A DNA stretch of 64,000 nt from Dehalobacterium formicoaceticum (GTDB lineage Bacteria > Bacillota > Dehalobacteriia > Dehalobacteriales > Dehalobacteriaceae): assembly GCF_002224645.1 (NCBI RefSeq), contig NZ_CP022121.1, positions 2,114,501-2,178,500 on the forward strand, written 5' to 3'. The notes beneath the pieces were generated by a model. The model was not told where the DNA came from, did not search any database, and saw nothing but the letters and a program-made list of their open reading frames with translations. Shown one piece after another: positions 1 through 8,772 of the stretch; positions within the stretch are counted from its first letter, which is position 1; every line of letters starts with the position of its first letter. Both the position numbers and the translations under genes were made by a program.

Positions 1-1302
1 TTTGATAATGTTGCTCCGGGCAGGTATTTTCTCGTGCTTGGGCTGTTACCGGAAGACTTAAATGGACTGGGGAGATTCAATGGGCTGAAAGCTTTCACGG
101 TGGAAGAAGATCAGACGAAGGAGCTTAGGTATGTTTTTCAGCCTAAGGCAAAAATTTTGGAACCTACCGGTCAGAATACTTTTAATGCAGGGGAGAGCCT
201 TAAGATAGCCTGGGAAGAAGTACCCGGGGCTAAATCTTATAATCTTCATATTACGCTCAAATTGGAAAATGGCTATGCTTCCCAAGTATACCGGCAGAAC
301 CTTAGGGGGAATTCCTATATCTTTAATCCTCAGGGAATGGCACTAAGGGAGATGAATTTTGTCACCTGGGGAAATGAGTACGTATTGGGCCCTTCGGCCA
401 TCCTAGGGAGTTTCTATCCCGGGGCGGAGATCTTCTTTGTGGTGGAAGCATTGGATGATGAGGGTCGGCCTATTTCTGACAGTGAGGGCTACGTCCTTGA
501 GCCGAGCGGAAACTACCCATCCATTCAAGTAGGGGAAACTAATCCTTTATCCATTGGGGATAAGCTGGTGCTGGAGAAGAAATATTCCGAGGCAATTAAG
601 GCTTACCTTAAAGGGTTGGAAGAGAAGCCAAATGATCCCCATATATTACTTTCCCTGGCCCGCCTTTATAATTATGGCTGGACGGAAGAAACAGCTGATC
701 TGGGTAAGGCCGTGAATTATTACGAGGAGCTGTTAAAGGTTAATCGGGATAGGTTTATCGTGCAGGCAGCTGCCGGTGCCAATAATCAAGCCGGTAATTA
801 CAAGACAGCTTTAAAACTCTACGAAGAAATTGAAAATGAGATGGGTAAGAGTATTTTCTGGTTCCACCAAATGGGTGAATTATATTTTAGAACCGGTAAT
901 ACAGAAAAAGCCATTGAATATTACCAAAGATATTTAAATAAGGAGAAAGAATTCATAGATTTAGGTCCTGTGATCGCTTATCTTTATCAAGATGATGTAC
1001 CTGGGGCATTAAAGCTCTTGAAAGAAAATAGTTATTCAGAGAGAGTAAGATACAATAGTGAAAGGGAGACAGAAAAGCCGGCCGATATTAATCAGCTTAT
1101 TAATAATCTGGAAAGATACCATAATGGTGTGCATAGTGCCTTAAACAAGGAGGATTTTAAGAAATATTTGTGGGAAATAATGAGTATCAATGGCAGTAAT
1201 CGTTTTGAAAAGGTGCAAGCATTTCAGGCTAAGATTAAGTCCTGGGGAGAAAAGGACGTCCTTGTATTCGTGCTGGAAGAGTTGGCAAAGGATAGGCTTT
1301 AA
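1..1302 (+). CDS. TPR-repeat protein, 5' end outside window
   Basis: The frame is open from base 1, so the gene begins upstream of the window; the GTG at 34 is only the first start-like codon. The N-terminal half is beta-rich and resembles an Ig/carbohydrate-binding-like fold (GESLKIAWEEVPGAKSYNL). From about residue 185 there are TPR-like helical pairs (for example EKKYSEAIKAYLKGLEEKPN and TGNTEKAIEYYQRYL). Such proteins usually act as extracytoplasmic scaffolds. No catalytic motif is visible. The stop lies one base before a 231-bp duplicated segment, so the 3' end of the gene could itself be a rearrangement junction. Confidence 0.7.
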   Translation, partial: FDNVAPGRYFLVLGLLPEDLNGLGRFNGLKAFTVEEDQTKELRYVFQPKAKILEPTGQNTFNAGESLKIAWEEVPGAKSYNLHITLKLENGYASQVYRQNLRGNSYIFNPQGMALREMNFVTWGNEYVLGPSAILGSFYPGAEIFFVVEALDDEGRPISDSEGYVLEPSGNYPSIQVGETNPLSIGDKLVLEKKYSEAIKAYLKGLEEKPNDPHILLSLARLYNYGWTEETADLGKAVNYYEELLKVNRDRFIVQAAAGANNQAGNYKTALKLYEEIENEMGKSIFWFHQMGELYFRTGNTEKAIEYYQRYLNKEKEFIDLGPVIAYLYQDDVPGALKLLKENSYSERVRYNSERETEKPADINQLINNLERYHNGVHSALNKEDFKKYLWEIMSINGSNRFEKVQAFQAKIKSWGEKDVLVFVLEELAKDRL

Positions 1303-1533
1303 ATTCAGGTGGATTTCTTTAATGAGGTGGATAAAAATCAATTTAAGGTAGTATTTTGGCGTGAACAACAGAGGGTGTAAGGATATGATTCGTGCGCCAC
1401 GCAGGGGCGCATAATATAGTGGGTGGAGAGAAAAAGTAAGGGCTAACAAGCAATAATGATAGATTCCCGGAATCAAAGGGTAAGCTAAAAATATTTTCTT
1501 TTCAGTGTCAGAACGAGGAACCGTCCCCTGTTT
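1303..1533 (+). repeat. 231-bp direct repeat, copy A
   Basis: This stretch matches 1833-2063 at a constant offset of 530 bases with no gaps and only scattered substitutions. It begins with the last 25 codons of the RecG-like fragment (IQVDFFNEVDKNQFKVVFWR, then the stop at 1378-1380) and ends in the GAACCGTCCCCTGTTT motif. It starts one base after the TPR stop codon. Confidence 0.9.
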
Positions 1534-1541
1534 GCCCCTTA

Positions 1542-1910
1542 GGTATTTTGGAAATTCCGGCAATTGCTTTAGAAGAAGCATTGATTAATGCAATTGTGCA
1601 TCGGAATTATTTTGTACAAAGCAACATTAGAATCTTCGTATTTGACAATAGGGTAGAAATTATTAGTCCGGGATGTTTACCCAATACGCTAAATGTAGAG
1701 GCGATAAAAACCGGCATTCATATTGCCAGAAATCCGATTTTGCTTTCTCATATCAAGGATATTAAGGATGTTCCCTATCGAGGCACTGGGATGGGAATTA
1801 CGAGGATCATCAGAAGCTGTAAGGAACAAGGCATTCAGGTGGATTTCTTTAATGAGGTGGATAAAAATCAATTTAAGGTAGTATTCTGGCGTGAGCAACA
1901 GAGGGTGTAA
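1542..1910 (+). pseudogene. RecG-like ATP-binding C-terminal domain fragment
   Basis: The frame from about 1542 to the stop at 1910 encodes a C-terminal HATPase_c_4-like domain, of the kind found in AlbA_2/'RecG C-terminal' transcriptional regulators. Visible motifs are ALEEALINAIVHRNY, VEIISPGCLPN and YRGTGMGITRI. Full proteins are about 400-500 aa with an N-terminal DNA-binding AlbA_2 domain; only about 120 residues remain. A copy of the 231-bp repeat ending in GAACCGTCCCCTG replaces the upstream part. The TTG at 1548 has no convincing ribosome site, so this is most likely a dead fragment. Confidence 0.7.
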
Positions 1911-2063
1911 GGATATGATTCGTACGTCACGCAGGGGCGCATCATATAGTGGCTAGAGAGAAAAAGTAAGGGTTAACAAGCAATAATAATAGATTCACGG
2001 AACCAAGGGGTATGCTAAAAACATTTTCTTTTCGGTGTCAGAACGAGGAACCGTCCCCTGTTT
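1833..2063 (+). repeat. 231-bp direct repeat, copy B
   Basis: This is the copy in its apparent original context, because its start is continuous with the upstream RecG-like reading frame. It holds the end of that frame plus about 150 bases of 3' flank, finishing at the GAACCGTCCCCTGTTTACC motif. Immediately after it the sequence switches to SNF2 helicase fragments. Confidence 0.9.
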
Positions 2064-2076
2064 ACCGCCCCTGTTT

Positions 2077-2380
2077 ACCGCTTCGTTGATCAGATTTTTC
2101 TTTTGCTGCTGCAGGCATAGATTTTTTCTTCGATGGTGCCTAAGGTAATGAATTTCAGCAGGTTTACCACCTTTTCCTGGCCGATGCGATGAGCCCGTCT
2201 GTGGCCTGGTCTTCCGCCGCCGGATTCCACCGACCCATCCACATAAAAATAGGGAATACCTTCCTGATCCACCAGGGCAGGCAGGGGATGCTGCTCTTTT
2301 TCCGTTCAATAATGTTGATTTTTCCATAGTTTTGCCCAATCCCATATCAGTCGGCGATAATCCCGCCAAAGCCGTAAGGC
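2077..2380 (-). pseudogene. Scrambled fragments of an SNF2 helicase gene
   Basis: Short blocks match the intact minus-strand helicase gene at 5343-8663 in the same order, with large pieces missing between them. About 2080-2228 matches about 5411-5567 (RAHRIGQEK region). About 2229-2270 matches 5703-5745. About 2281-2310 matches about 6608-6640. About 2330-2378 matches about 6655-6702 (the ADDMGLGKT Walker A region). Frames shift between blocks. It is a partial duplicate of the neighbouring gene or the remains of a paralogue. Confidence 0.8.
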
Positions 2381-2773
2381 AAAAAAGGGATGGGTTTTTT
2401 GTTTGACACAGATAGCCAAAGTTACTGATTTTACTGTTAAAAAGATTTACCTATGCTAGAACAAAGAACCGTCCCCTGTTTGTCCTCCCTGTTTGTCCCT
2501 CAAATGGATTGAATTTGTCCGCATCAAGCATGAAGAAGTCCATAGTAATACGGAATAGAAAAAAGAGATAAAGGGTGAAGAAGCGACGGCAAAAGTGAGT
2601 AATGGAAAAAAGATCAGTTAAAGGACGCGTGTCTAAGGTTATTTCCTTAAAAAATTCGGTATAGTCGGTAGAAATATCGGCTATGCCGTTTTTTAAATCA
2701 AACCTTTCTAGTAAAATAGTTAACAATACAGATAACGCTTTATAAGAGTGTGCTATAATAATTCAAGCGGGGT
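2381..2773. other. Intergenic stretch with no convincing gene
   Basis: Apart from the repeat motif at 2462-2500, only one minus-strand open frame of 91 codons (2451-2726) exists here. It runs through the repeat motif, has no recognisable domain and no clear ribosome site. It may be the remains of a longer gene, but nothing identifies it. An AT-rich promoter-like stretch precedes the XRE-like gene that follows. Confidence 0.4.
2462..2500 (+). repeat. GAACCGTCCCCTG repeat motif
   Basis: This site reads AAGAACCGTCCCCTGTTTGT followed by CCTCCCTGTTTGTCCC. The same core occurs at about 1519-1535 and 2049-2065, each at a junction between unrelated gene fragments. The related CCATGG-extended form flanks the Y1 transposase elements at 14.7-18.3 kb. 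Confidence 0.7.
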
Positions 2774-2780
2774 GTGACTA

Positions 2781-3022
2781 ATGGAAATTGCCATGATATT
2801 AAGGAGCATCAGAAACGCACTAGCACGTCTCAGCAGGCCTTTACAGATGCAATCCACCTAAGTTTTTCAACAATTAATCGTTGGGAAAACGGTCGAGCGA
2901 AATCTAATCGTTTGGCATCTGTGACCATTGTTATGCTTGTCAAAGATAGAGGGTATTTCTCCATCGTTAATTTCGGATTTAAAGCCGCTTTTACAAGATG
3001 TCATAAAGGGGTGACAATATGA
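2781..3022 (+). pseudogene. XRE-type HTH regulator, frameshifted
   Basis: Starting at ATG 2781 the frame reads MEIAMILRSIRNAL and soon stops. The adjacent frame then carries TSQQAFTDAIHLSFSTINRW and ENGRAKSNRLA, the helix-turn-helix of XRE-family repressors. The two halves join naturally if one base is gained or lost near 2820-2835. An alternative GTG at 2774 gives one continuous 82-codon frame with a poor N-terminus. The stop overlaps the next start by ATGA, which suggests the gene once led an operon with the 344-aa protein. Its role would have been autoregulation of that module. Confidence 0.6.
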
Positions 3023-4053
3023 ATGAAATCAAAAAAAATGAAAATGGTTATATAGATTTAATGAGTCCGGTATTGGATGAACCATCTCCTTACGATGCGG
3101 CATATCCAGTAAAGCTGTTATCGAATGGACTTAAATTGAAACTAGCTCAAGCAGAGAATATGGTCGAGATTGTCTATAAGGCAGTTGCACAAGCATCACC
3201 AATGGTAACACAGGTGCGTGAAGCAACGAAGAAAGGTTATCGTTACGTTGTTGATGCAACTGAAAGCACACTGGCAGCCATCGAAAGTGGCAAGATAAAG
3301 TTAACGACCGAAAACTCAGGTAATATATATGCTCAGATACGTGAAGCTAATGGACATTATGGATCGAAGTTACCTATTAAGAAAGAGGTATTTGCAATAG
3401 GTATCGATCCGGTCAATATGGCTAATGCACTGCAGATGAAAGCACTTCAAGATCAAGTTCAACAAATCGCTGATCAGATCGCTGTCATTGACCAAAATGT
3501 TAGAGAAGTAATACAGGGTCAGCAGAATGACAGAATTGGATTATATTATAGCGGATTGAGCTTGTACTTAGAGGCCAGAAATATAAATGATCCGGAAATG
3601 AAGAAAGCCTTGATCGCCCAATCTCTAAGAGCACTTTCAGAGGCTACATTCCAACTTGGACTTACAATGCAGTCAGATATCAAATATCTTGCTAATGGTG
3701 AGTTTAAGATTGGCAAAAGAAAAAGTGTCGATTTAATCGATAGTCGTATGAATAACATTAATCAATCATTTTCATTTATTCATCAGGCTACAATGCTTCG
3801 AGCAGGAATCTACTGCAACGAAGGTGAATTGACGGCTATGTCAACTGTCCTCAACGAATATTCTTATTTCATTGATGGTACTGTAGCGAAGAACGCAAAT
3901 TTACTTGCACAATGCGATATAACAGATACCGGAACTGAAAAAGGTGTATGGAAATCACGAGCTAAGTTGAAACTCGATGTATCAGAGTTTAAAAAGCAAT
4001 TAAATGCACCCGATAAGACGATTTATCTTAGCGTTTCAAAGGAGAACGAGTGA
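3019..4053 (+). CDS. 344-aa protein of unknown function
   Basis: A complete gene with a good ribosome site (AAAGGGGTG) just upstream, overlapping the regulator stop by ATGA. No catalytic motif, signal peptide or clear membrane segment is visible. The middle (about residues 135-165: LQMKALQDQVQQIADQIAVI) is a probable coiled coil, followed by an alpha-helical region rich in alanine and leucine. The stop overlaps the start of the zinc-ribbon gene by one base, so the two are probably co-translated. Product function is not recognised; conserved-looking composition and tight coupling argue for a real gene. A stress, membrane-associated or defence role is only a guess. Confidence 0.8.
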   Translation: MNEIKKNENGYIDLMSPVLDEPSPYDAAYPVKLLSNGLKLKLAQAENMVEIVYKAVAQASPMVTQVREATKKGYRYVVDATESTLAAIESGKIKLTTENSGNIYAQIREANGHYGSKLPIKKEVFAIGIDPVNMANALQMKALQDQVQQIADQIAVIDQNVREVIQGQQNDRIGLYYSGLSLYLEARNINDPEMKKALIAQSLRALSEATFQLGLTMQSDIKYLANGEFKIGKRKSVDLIDSRMNNINQSFSFIHQATMLRAGIYCNEGELTAMSTVLNEYSYFIDGTVAKNANLLAQCDITDTGTEKGVWKSRAKLKLDVSEFKKQLNAPDKTIYLSVSKENE

Positions 4054-4361
4054 TGGGAAAGATCAAAGGTTGTGGCAATGAGTCATGCGAGGCTCATAAG
4101 AAGAAAATTACTTATAAAGAATCAGAGACATTCTGCTCAAAATGTGGAAGTCCGCTGGTTTATGTGTGCAAAGGTTGTTATACACTGCTGCCGGACGATA
4201 CAGAGAAATACTGTGTAAGATGCCTTGCAAAGCATGAAGATAGAAAAAGCAAAGTTAAGAAAGTTGCTGTCGAAGTTGGTGGCGGTGCCGTAGCAGTTGG
4301 TGGTGTTATTCTTACTTTCGGTAAAAAAGCATTTGATGTTGCAAAAAAAATCAAGGGTTAA
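4053..4361 (+). CDS. Zinc-ribbon protein with C-terminal hydrophobic segment
   Basis: About 102 aa starting at ATG 4053, which has AAAGGAG eight bases upstream; the GTG at 4050 is less likely. It has a run of zinc-binding knuckles: CGNESC near the start, CSKCG, CKGC and CVRC. After a lysine-rich linker comes a glycine/valine hydrophobic segment (VGGGAVAVGGVILTFG) likely to enter the membrane. It begins one base inside the stop of the 344-aa gene. The architecture suggests a small tail-anchored zinc protein working with that partner; no family name can be given with certainty. Confidence 0.75.
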   Translation: MGKIKGCGNESCEAHKKKITYKESETFCSKCGSPLVYVCKGCYTLLPDDTEKYCVRCLAKHEDRKSKVKKVAVEVGGGAVAVGGVILTFGKKAFDVAKKIKG

Positions 4362-4683
4362 TATGTTCCTAAGAATATTAAAACCGATGGTATGTTCCCG
4401 CAAACCACGAAAGCGTGAAAAACGGTTGATCTGTTCTCAAGAATGCAGACATCAATAATGTGGTAACCCGAGCCATGTGGACAGACTGTTGAATTAACTG
4501 AGATAAGAAAACAGAAAATCTGATTTTAAGAAAATTAACCTAGAACACCTATGGTGCTTGCGTGCATTTGATTTAACACAAATTCAGAAGACAGAACAGC
4601 TATCTAAAACCCAGGATATTGCAGGGTTATTGATAACTAATACAAGGTGTTAAAATGAATACATGAGATAAGGAGAAAAGGTT
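4362..4683. other. Intergenic, possible structured RNA
   Basis: No open frame of note. A short hairpin CACGAAAGCGTG lies near 4408-4419, followed by about 200 bases of moderately AT-rich sequence before the next ribosome site. The base composition is less AT-rich than typical spacers at its left end, so a non-coding RNA or decayed gene is possible, but nothing recognisable is present. Confidence 0.3.
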
Positions 4684-5205
4684 ATGGCTAAGTATATGAT
4701 TACCGAGAACGAAGTTAAGAAGGCTTTGGCTATTGACAATTTTAGAAATATAACTAAGGATAAAATCATGGAGTTTGTTTCTGCAATTCCGAATATGGAT
4801 AAAGAGGTTGCAATTAAAATAATTGAGCAGTTTCCTTCCTACACTGAATTAGCAAATAATATGCTTGAACAGTTAAACACCATATGCAATAATGTAATGA
4901 AGGAAATTGAAGAAAGTCAAAAGGAAGTAATTGGAGCCTATAAAAAAACACTCGATGACCTTGGTGAGCTTTTAAAAAAGGATACAATTACCGCTGATGA
5001 AAGAGCAAAAATAACAGAACAAATGATAACTGTTGCGGATCGTATTTCGGCAAAAGATACTGAAAACAAAGAGTTCTATAATGGAATTATTAAGTACGGA
5101 GTTCATGTTATTGGAGGTGCGCTTGTATTGGGGGCTGCAATTTTAGGTGTGAATGTCAAAGGTACTAAAATTCCAACATTAAAGAATCAGCGAAAAAAAT
5201 TTTGA
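4684..5205 (+). CDS. Coiled-coil protein with C-terminal membrane anchor
   Basis: 173 aa, ATG start preceded by AAGGAG at a good distance. Residues about 1-120 are predominantly charged helices typical of coiled coil. Residues about 138-158 (YGVHVIGGALVLGAAILGV) form one hydrophobic segment, and a short basic tail follows. No enzyme motif is seen. It follows the 344-aa/zinc-ribbon pair on the same strand after a 322-base gap and shares their C-terminal-anchor style, so it may belong to the same module. Function unknown. Confidence 0.7.
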   Translation: MAKYMITENEVKKALAIDNFRNITKDKIMEFVSAIPNMDKEVAIKIIEQFPSYTELANNMLEQLNTICNNVMKEIEESQKEVIGAYKKTLDDLGELLKKDTITADERAKITEQMITVADRISAKDTENKEFYNGIIKYGVHVIGGALVLGAAILGVNVKGTKIPTLKNQRKKF

Positions 5206-5211
5206 TGTATA

Positions 5212-5299
5212 CGGGGAACAGGAACGGTTCTCCTGCTTCTTTACTATTCTTTAAAGATAGCATTAAATTTGGCAACAAGATAACCGTTCCTGTGCCCCG
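5212..5299. repeat. Inverted-repeat element, 88 bp
   Basis: The left arm CGGGGAACAGGAACGGTT (5212-5229) and right arm AACCGTTCCTGTGCCCCG (5282-5299) are inverted repeats matching at 17 of 18 positions, with about 52 bases between. The arms contain the AACCGT core also seen in the other repeat motifs of the window. It could be a REP/MITE-like element; it could also act as a terminator between converging genes. Confidence 0.65.
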
Positions 5300-5342
5300 A
5301 TTAAATGTTTTCTTAACCCACCGCCCCATTAACCTGGTTTTC

Positions 5343-8300
5343 CTATAACTCCAACAACTCCATTATCTCCCGCTCCTGCAGTTGGGCGATAAAGGTTTCT
5401 CCCGGTCTGATCACTTCGTTGATCAGATTTTTCTTTTGCTGCTGCAGGGCATAGATTTTTTCTTCGATGGTGCCTAAGGTGATGAATTTCAGCACGTTGA
5501 CCACCTTTTCCTGACCGATGCGATGAGCCCGGTCCGTGGCCTGGTCTTCCACCGCCGGATTCCACCAGGGGTCAAAGTGGATCACCGTGTCGGCGCCGGT
5601 GAGATTCAGCCCGGTGCCCCCGGCTTTGAGGGAGATCAAAAACAAGTCCCGCTCCTCTTCCTGGTTAAAGGCTTCCGTCATCTGCAAGCGTTCCTCGGAA
5701 GGCACCGACCCATCCAGATAAAAATAAGGGATACCTTCCTGATCTAGGTGGGTGCGAATGATGGCGAGCATGGAGGTAAACTGGGAAAAGAGGAGGGTGC
5801 GGTGGCCGCCATCTTTTAGTTCTTCCAGTACCTCTTTTAATTGGATCAGCTTGCCGCTTTCCCCGGCGTAATTTTCCAAAAACATCCCCGGATGGCAGCA
5901 GATCTGCCGCAGGCGGGTCAGCCCGGCCAGGATCTTGATGCGGCTTTTTTCAAAGCCCTTTTCCTTGATTTCCCCGGCAATATCCTTTTTGATCATTTCA
6001 TGATAGGCCAGATAAACCTTCTTTTGCTCCCGGGTCAGCTCGGAGACCATCTTTAATTCAATTTTATCCGGCAGCTCCTGTACCACGTCTTTTTTCATGC
6101 GCCGCAGAATAAAGGGACTGACCTTGCGGGAGAGCTCTTCCAGCACATTGGGGCCGTTTTCTGTCTCCGCCGCCTTCTTCAGAGGATTGATATATTTTTG
6201 GGCAAATTTTTGATAACCGGGAAAATACCCGGGCATCAGAAAATCAAAAATAGACCATAATTCCGCAAGAGAATTCTCAATGGGTGTTCCTGTAAGGGCA
6301 AAATATTGTTTGGCCTTGATCATTTTTACGGATTTGGCCGTGAGACTATGGGCGTTTTTAATATATTGAGCCTCATCCAGGATGCAGACGCTGAAGGTCT
6401 GATCCCGATAGAGGTGAATATCATTACGAATTAAAGGGTAGGAGGTAATGACCACATCCACAACATTGGTTTTTAATGACTCCCAAAGGGCCAGGCGCTC
6501 ATTTTTTGTCCCTGTAATCACTAGGGTCCTTAGACCGGGGGCAAATTTTCCGATCTCCCCCTGCCAGTTAAAGATCACGGAGGTGGGGGCAATCACCAGG
6601 GCCGGCTGGGGATGCTGCTCCTTTTCCGATTCAATATAGCTAATGGTCTCCAGGGTCTTGCCCAAGCCCATATCGTCGGCGAGAATCCCGCCAAAGCCAT
6701 AAGAGGCCAGAGATTTCAGCCATTTAAAGCCGGTTTTCTGATAATCCCGCAGCACCGGTTCCAGATGGGGAGGGAGAGAGAAATCCAAATCCTCCGGTTC
6801 CCGTACATTTTGCACCAGTTCTTTAAAGGCTTTGTCCCTTTTGAAAAGTCCCCGGGGGTTGCGCTGCAGCATAGTATCCAAATACAGGGAACGGTACATG
6901 GGAAGCACCATATGACCCCGGTCAAAATCATCCTGCTTGATGTTCAGTTCATCAAAAAAATCTGCCATGGCGGACAATTCATCTGAGGCTAAGGGTAAGA
7001 AGGCGCCGTTTTTGAGACGGTAATATTTCTTCTTTTCCTTTAAGGCATAGAAAACATGGGCCAGCTCCTCCCGGTCGATGCCGTCCAGCTCAAAGTCCAG
7101 CTCTAAGAGATCCGAATCTTCGTTAATGGACACCCGGCCCCGAAAACTGGGGGCAGGGGGGTGCTTGCTCACCAAGCGGAAGCTGTCGCTGAAGAAAACC
7201 TCCCCCTCTTGCTGAAGGGCAGGGAGGATGTTTTGGACAAAGTTAAAAATATCTTCTTCCTCTTCCAGATAAACCTCCTGGCCCCGGACATGAAAGCCGC
7301 CGGTTTCAAAATATTGGAGCACATTTTTTTCCTTCTCGCTGTCCCGTAGGAGTAGGATTTGATCTTCCCCGGTCTGGTCTTCCTGCTCATTGCTGCCAAA
7401 GGGGTTAATGACCCGCTTTCCGTAGAGGAATTTCACCTCTGCCAGAATCCGGCCCTCTTGGGTATCCAGGTAAACCTCCGTCTTTAAGGGATGCTCCTGG
7501 ATTTTGGTCTCCAGATCCTTCTGTACCGTCAAACCCCCTGCCTTTTTAAGGCGGGGCAAAATATCCGACACCACCCGCTCCTGCTGTTCCCCGCTGATGA
7601 GCAGAGTGTGGGCGGGGGCCTTGATCAGACCGTGATAAAAGGGCATCAGATTGGCCCGCTGCCGGGAATTGAGATGATATACGGATCCCAGGTAGAAGAA
7701 ATATTCCCCGTCCTGGGTGAGAGGGGTCATGGCAGAGAGCACCTGACCGTCCAGATAAAGGTTCCCTTCTTTTTCTCCCAGGAAAAAGTTCATGGGGAGA
7801 GGTTGCTCCAAGATGGTGACATTATCGTATGACTTGCCGTTTAATTCCATGGCAAAGCTTCTCCCGGCCATTAGCTGCAACCATCGTTTCAGAAGTATTT
7901 CCGGCAGGATGATGTTTTTCCCGTTAAAGAGTGCCCGTTGACCGCTGCGGTCGCTGTAGGAAGAGGTCGTATAATAGGAGAAGGAGCGGGCGGAGCGGTG
8001 TTCGTACAAGCTGCCCACATGGTAGACCTCATAAAAAAGGTCCAGCATGGCCTGATCCTCCCCGCGAAAAGCATGCACCTTGGGTTGAAAGGCGAACTTT
8101 TTGCCAAAGGTGATCTGCTCGCTCTTCTCCAGCTGCTCTAGAAAGCTCCGCATGTTCTTGACTACGTACAGGCGCTCCTCGCCGATGGAGAGGGTCACGG
8201 AACTTTGATTTTCTTCCGGATATTCCTCATCATAAGTAAAAACCAGGGTGGGCAGGAGGCGCACTTCTCGGGGAGGAAGGGACTTTTCTCCCGGCAGCTC

Positions 8301-8663
8301 ATTTAAGATCTCGCTGATTAACTGACGGGACCGGGCCATGATTCTTTCCTGGCGGTTTTCCTCATGATGTTCCAAAGCCAGCAGGGTGGCCACCACATGC
8401 TTGCAATAACCAAAATAACCTTTGTAGGAATTGCAGGAACATTGGTAATTGGTTACCTCACCCTTGTCGTCCAGCCAGATTTCCGACTTATAGGTAGCAT
8501 CATTCATCCCCGCCACCTGGCCTGTATATTTATTTTCCGATTTTTTAAAGGAAAGCTTGCGTACCCGGTTTTGATTGAACCAGGAAAAACCCTGTTCGTA
8601 ATTGACAGGTGCACAGCGGTCTTTTATTTTTCTTTGGTAGATATTAACCAACTGATATTTCAC
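5343..8663 (-). CDS. SWIM-domain SNF2/HepA-type helicase
   Basis: 1106 aa, a normal length for bacterial SWIM-SNF2 proteins. An N-terminal SWIM zinc finger shows C75, C77, C87 and H89 (QCSCNSYKGYFGYCKH). A long SNF2-associated middle region follows. The SNF2 ATPase has Walker A ADDMGLGKT near residue 664 and the DEAQ box near 761. The helicase C domain ends with the arginine motif ATDRAHRIGQ near 1050. Such proteins are ATP-dependent DNA translocases acting on nucleic-acid complexes, and the SWIM finger probably helps bind DNA or protein. The gene is intact, and fragments of the same sequence lie at 2077-2380. Confidence 0.93.
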   Translation of the reverse strand: MKYQLVNIYQRKIKDRCAPVNYEQGFSWFNQNRVRKLSFKKSENKYTGQVAGMNDATYKSEIWLDDKGEVTNYQCSCNSYKGYFGYCKHVVATLLALEHHEENRQERIMARSRQLISEILNELPGEKSLPPREVRLLPTLVFTYDEEYPEENQSSVTLSIGEERLYVVKNMRSFLEQLEKSEQITFGKKFAFQPKVHAFRGEDQAMLDLFYEVYHVGSLYEHRSARSFSYYTTSSYSDRSGQRALFNGKNIILPEILLKRWLQLMAGRSFAMELNGKSYDNVTILEQPLPMNFFLGEKEGNLYLDGQVLSAMTPLTQDGEYFFYLGSVYHLNSRQRANLMPFYHGLIKAPAHTLLISGEQQERVVSDILPRLKKAGGLTVQKDLETKIQEHPLKTEVYLDTQEGRILAEVKFLYGKRVINPFGSNEQEDQTGEDQILLLRDSEKEKNVLQYFETGGFHVRGQEVYLEEEEDIFNFVQNILPALQQEGEVFFSDSFRLVSKHPPAPSFRGRVSINEDSDLLELDFELDGIDREELAHVFYALKEKKKYYRLKNGAFLPLASDELSAMADFFDELNIKQDDFDRGHMVLPMYRSLYLDTMLQRNPRGLFKRDKAFKELVQNVREPEDLDFSLPPHLEPVLRDYQKTGFKWLKSLASYGFGGILADDMGLGKTLETISYIESEKEQHPQPALVIAPTSVIFNWQGEIGKFAPGLRTLVITGTKNERLALWESLKTNVVDVVITSYPLIRNDIHLYRDQTFSVCILDEAQYIKNAHSLTAKSVKMIKAKQYFALTGTPIENSLAELWSIFDFLMPGYFPGYQKFAQKYINPLKKAAETENGPNVLEELSRKVSPFILRRMKKDVVQELPDKIELKMVSELTREQKKVYLAYHEMIKKDIAGEIKEKGFEKSRIKILAGLTRLRQICCHPGMFLENYAGESGKLIQLKEVLEELKDGGHRTLLFSQFTSMLAIIRTHLDQEGIPYFYLDGSVPSEERLQMTEAFNQEEERDLFLISLKAGGTGLNLTGADTVIHFDPWWNPAVEDQATDRAHRIGQEKVVNVLKFITLGTIEEKIYALQQQKKNLINEVIRPGETFIAQLQEREIMELLEL

Positions 8664-8772
8664 TCCTGTTTTCGGGATATACTCTAATGAAGGTTTAAAT
8701 TTAATAAAGGTTCAATAATTTATTGTACCTCTTTTGCAGATAAAAGAAAAGAGGGTCCATTGTTTTGCACGA

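Noticed and set aside
1141-1581. Minus-strand frame through copy A of the 231-bp repeat
   Set aside because: It is antisense to the TPR end and to repeated DNA; a similar shadow occurs in copy B.
2451-2726. Minus-strand frame of 91 codons
   Set aside because: It reads through the GAACCGTCCCCTG repeat and shows no domain or ribosome site.
5523-8687. Plus-strand frames opposite the SNF2 gene
   Set aside because: Shadow frames of a GC-richer gene with clear domains on the other strand.
8728-8756. Hairpin CCTCTTTT..AAAAGAGG as terminator of the DUF6179 gene
   Set aside because: Pairing is present but no T run follows on the minus strand, so termination is not supported.
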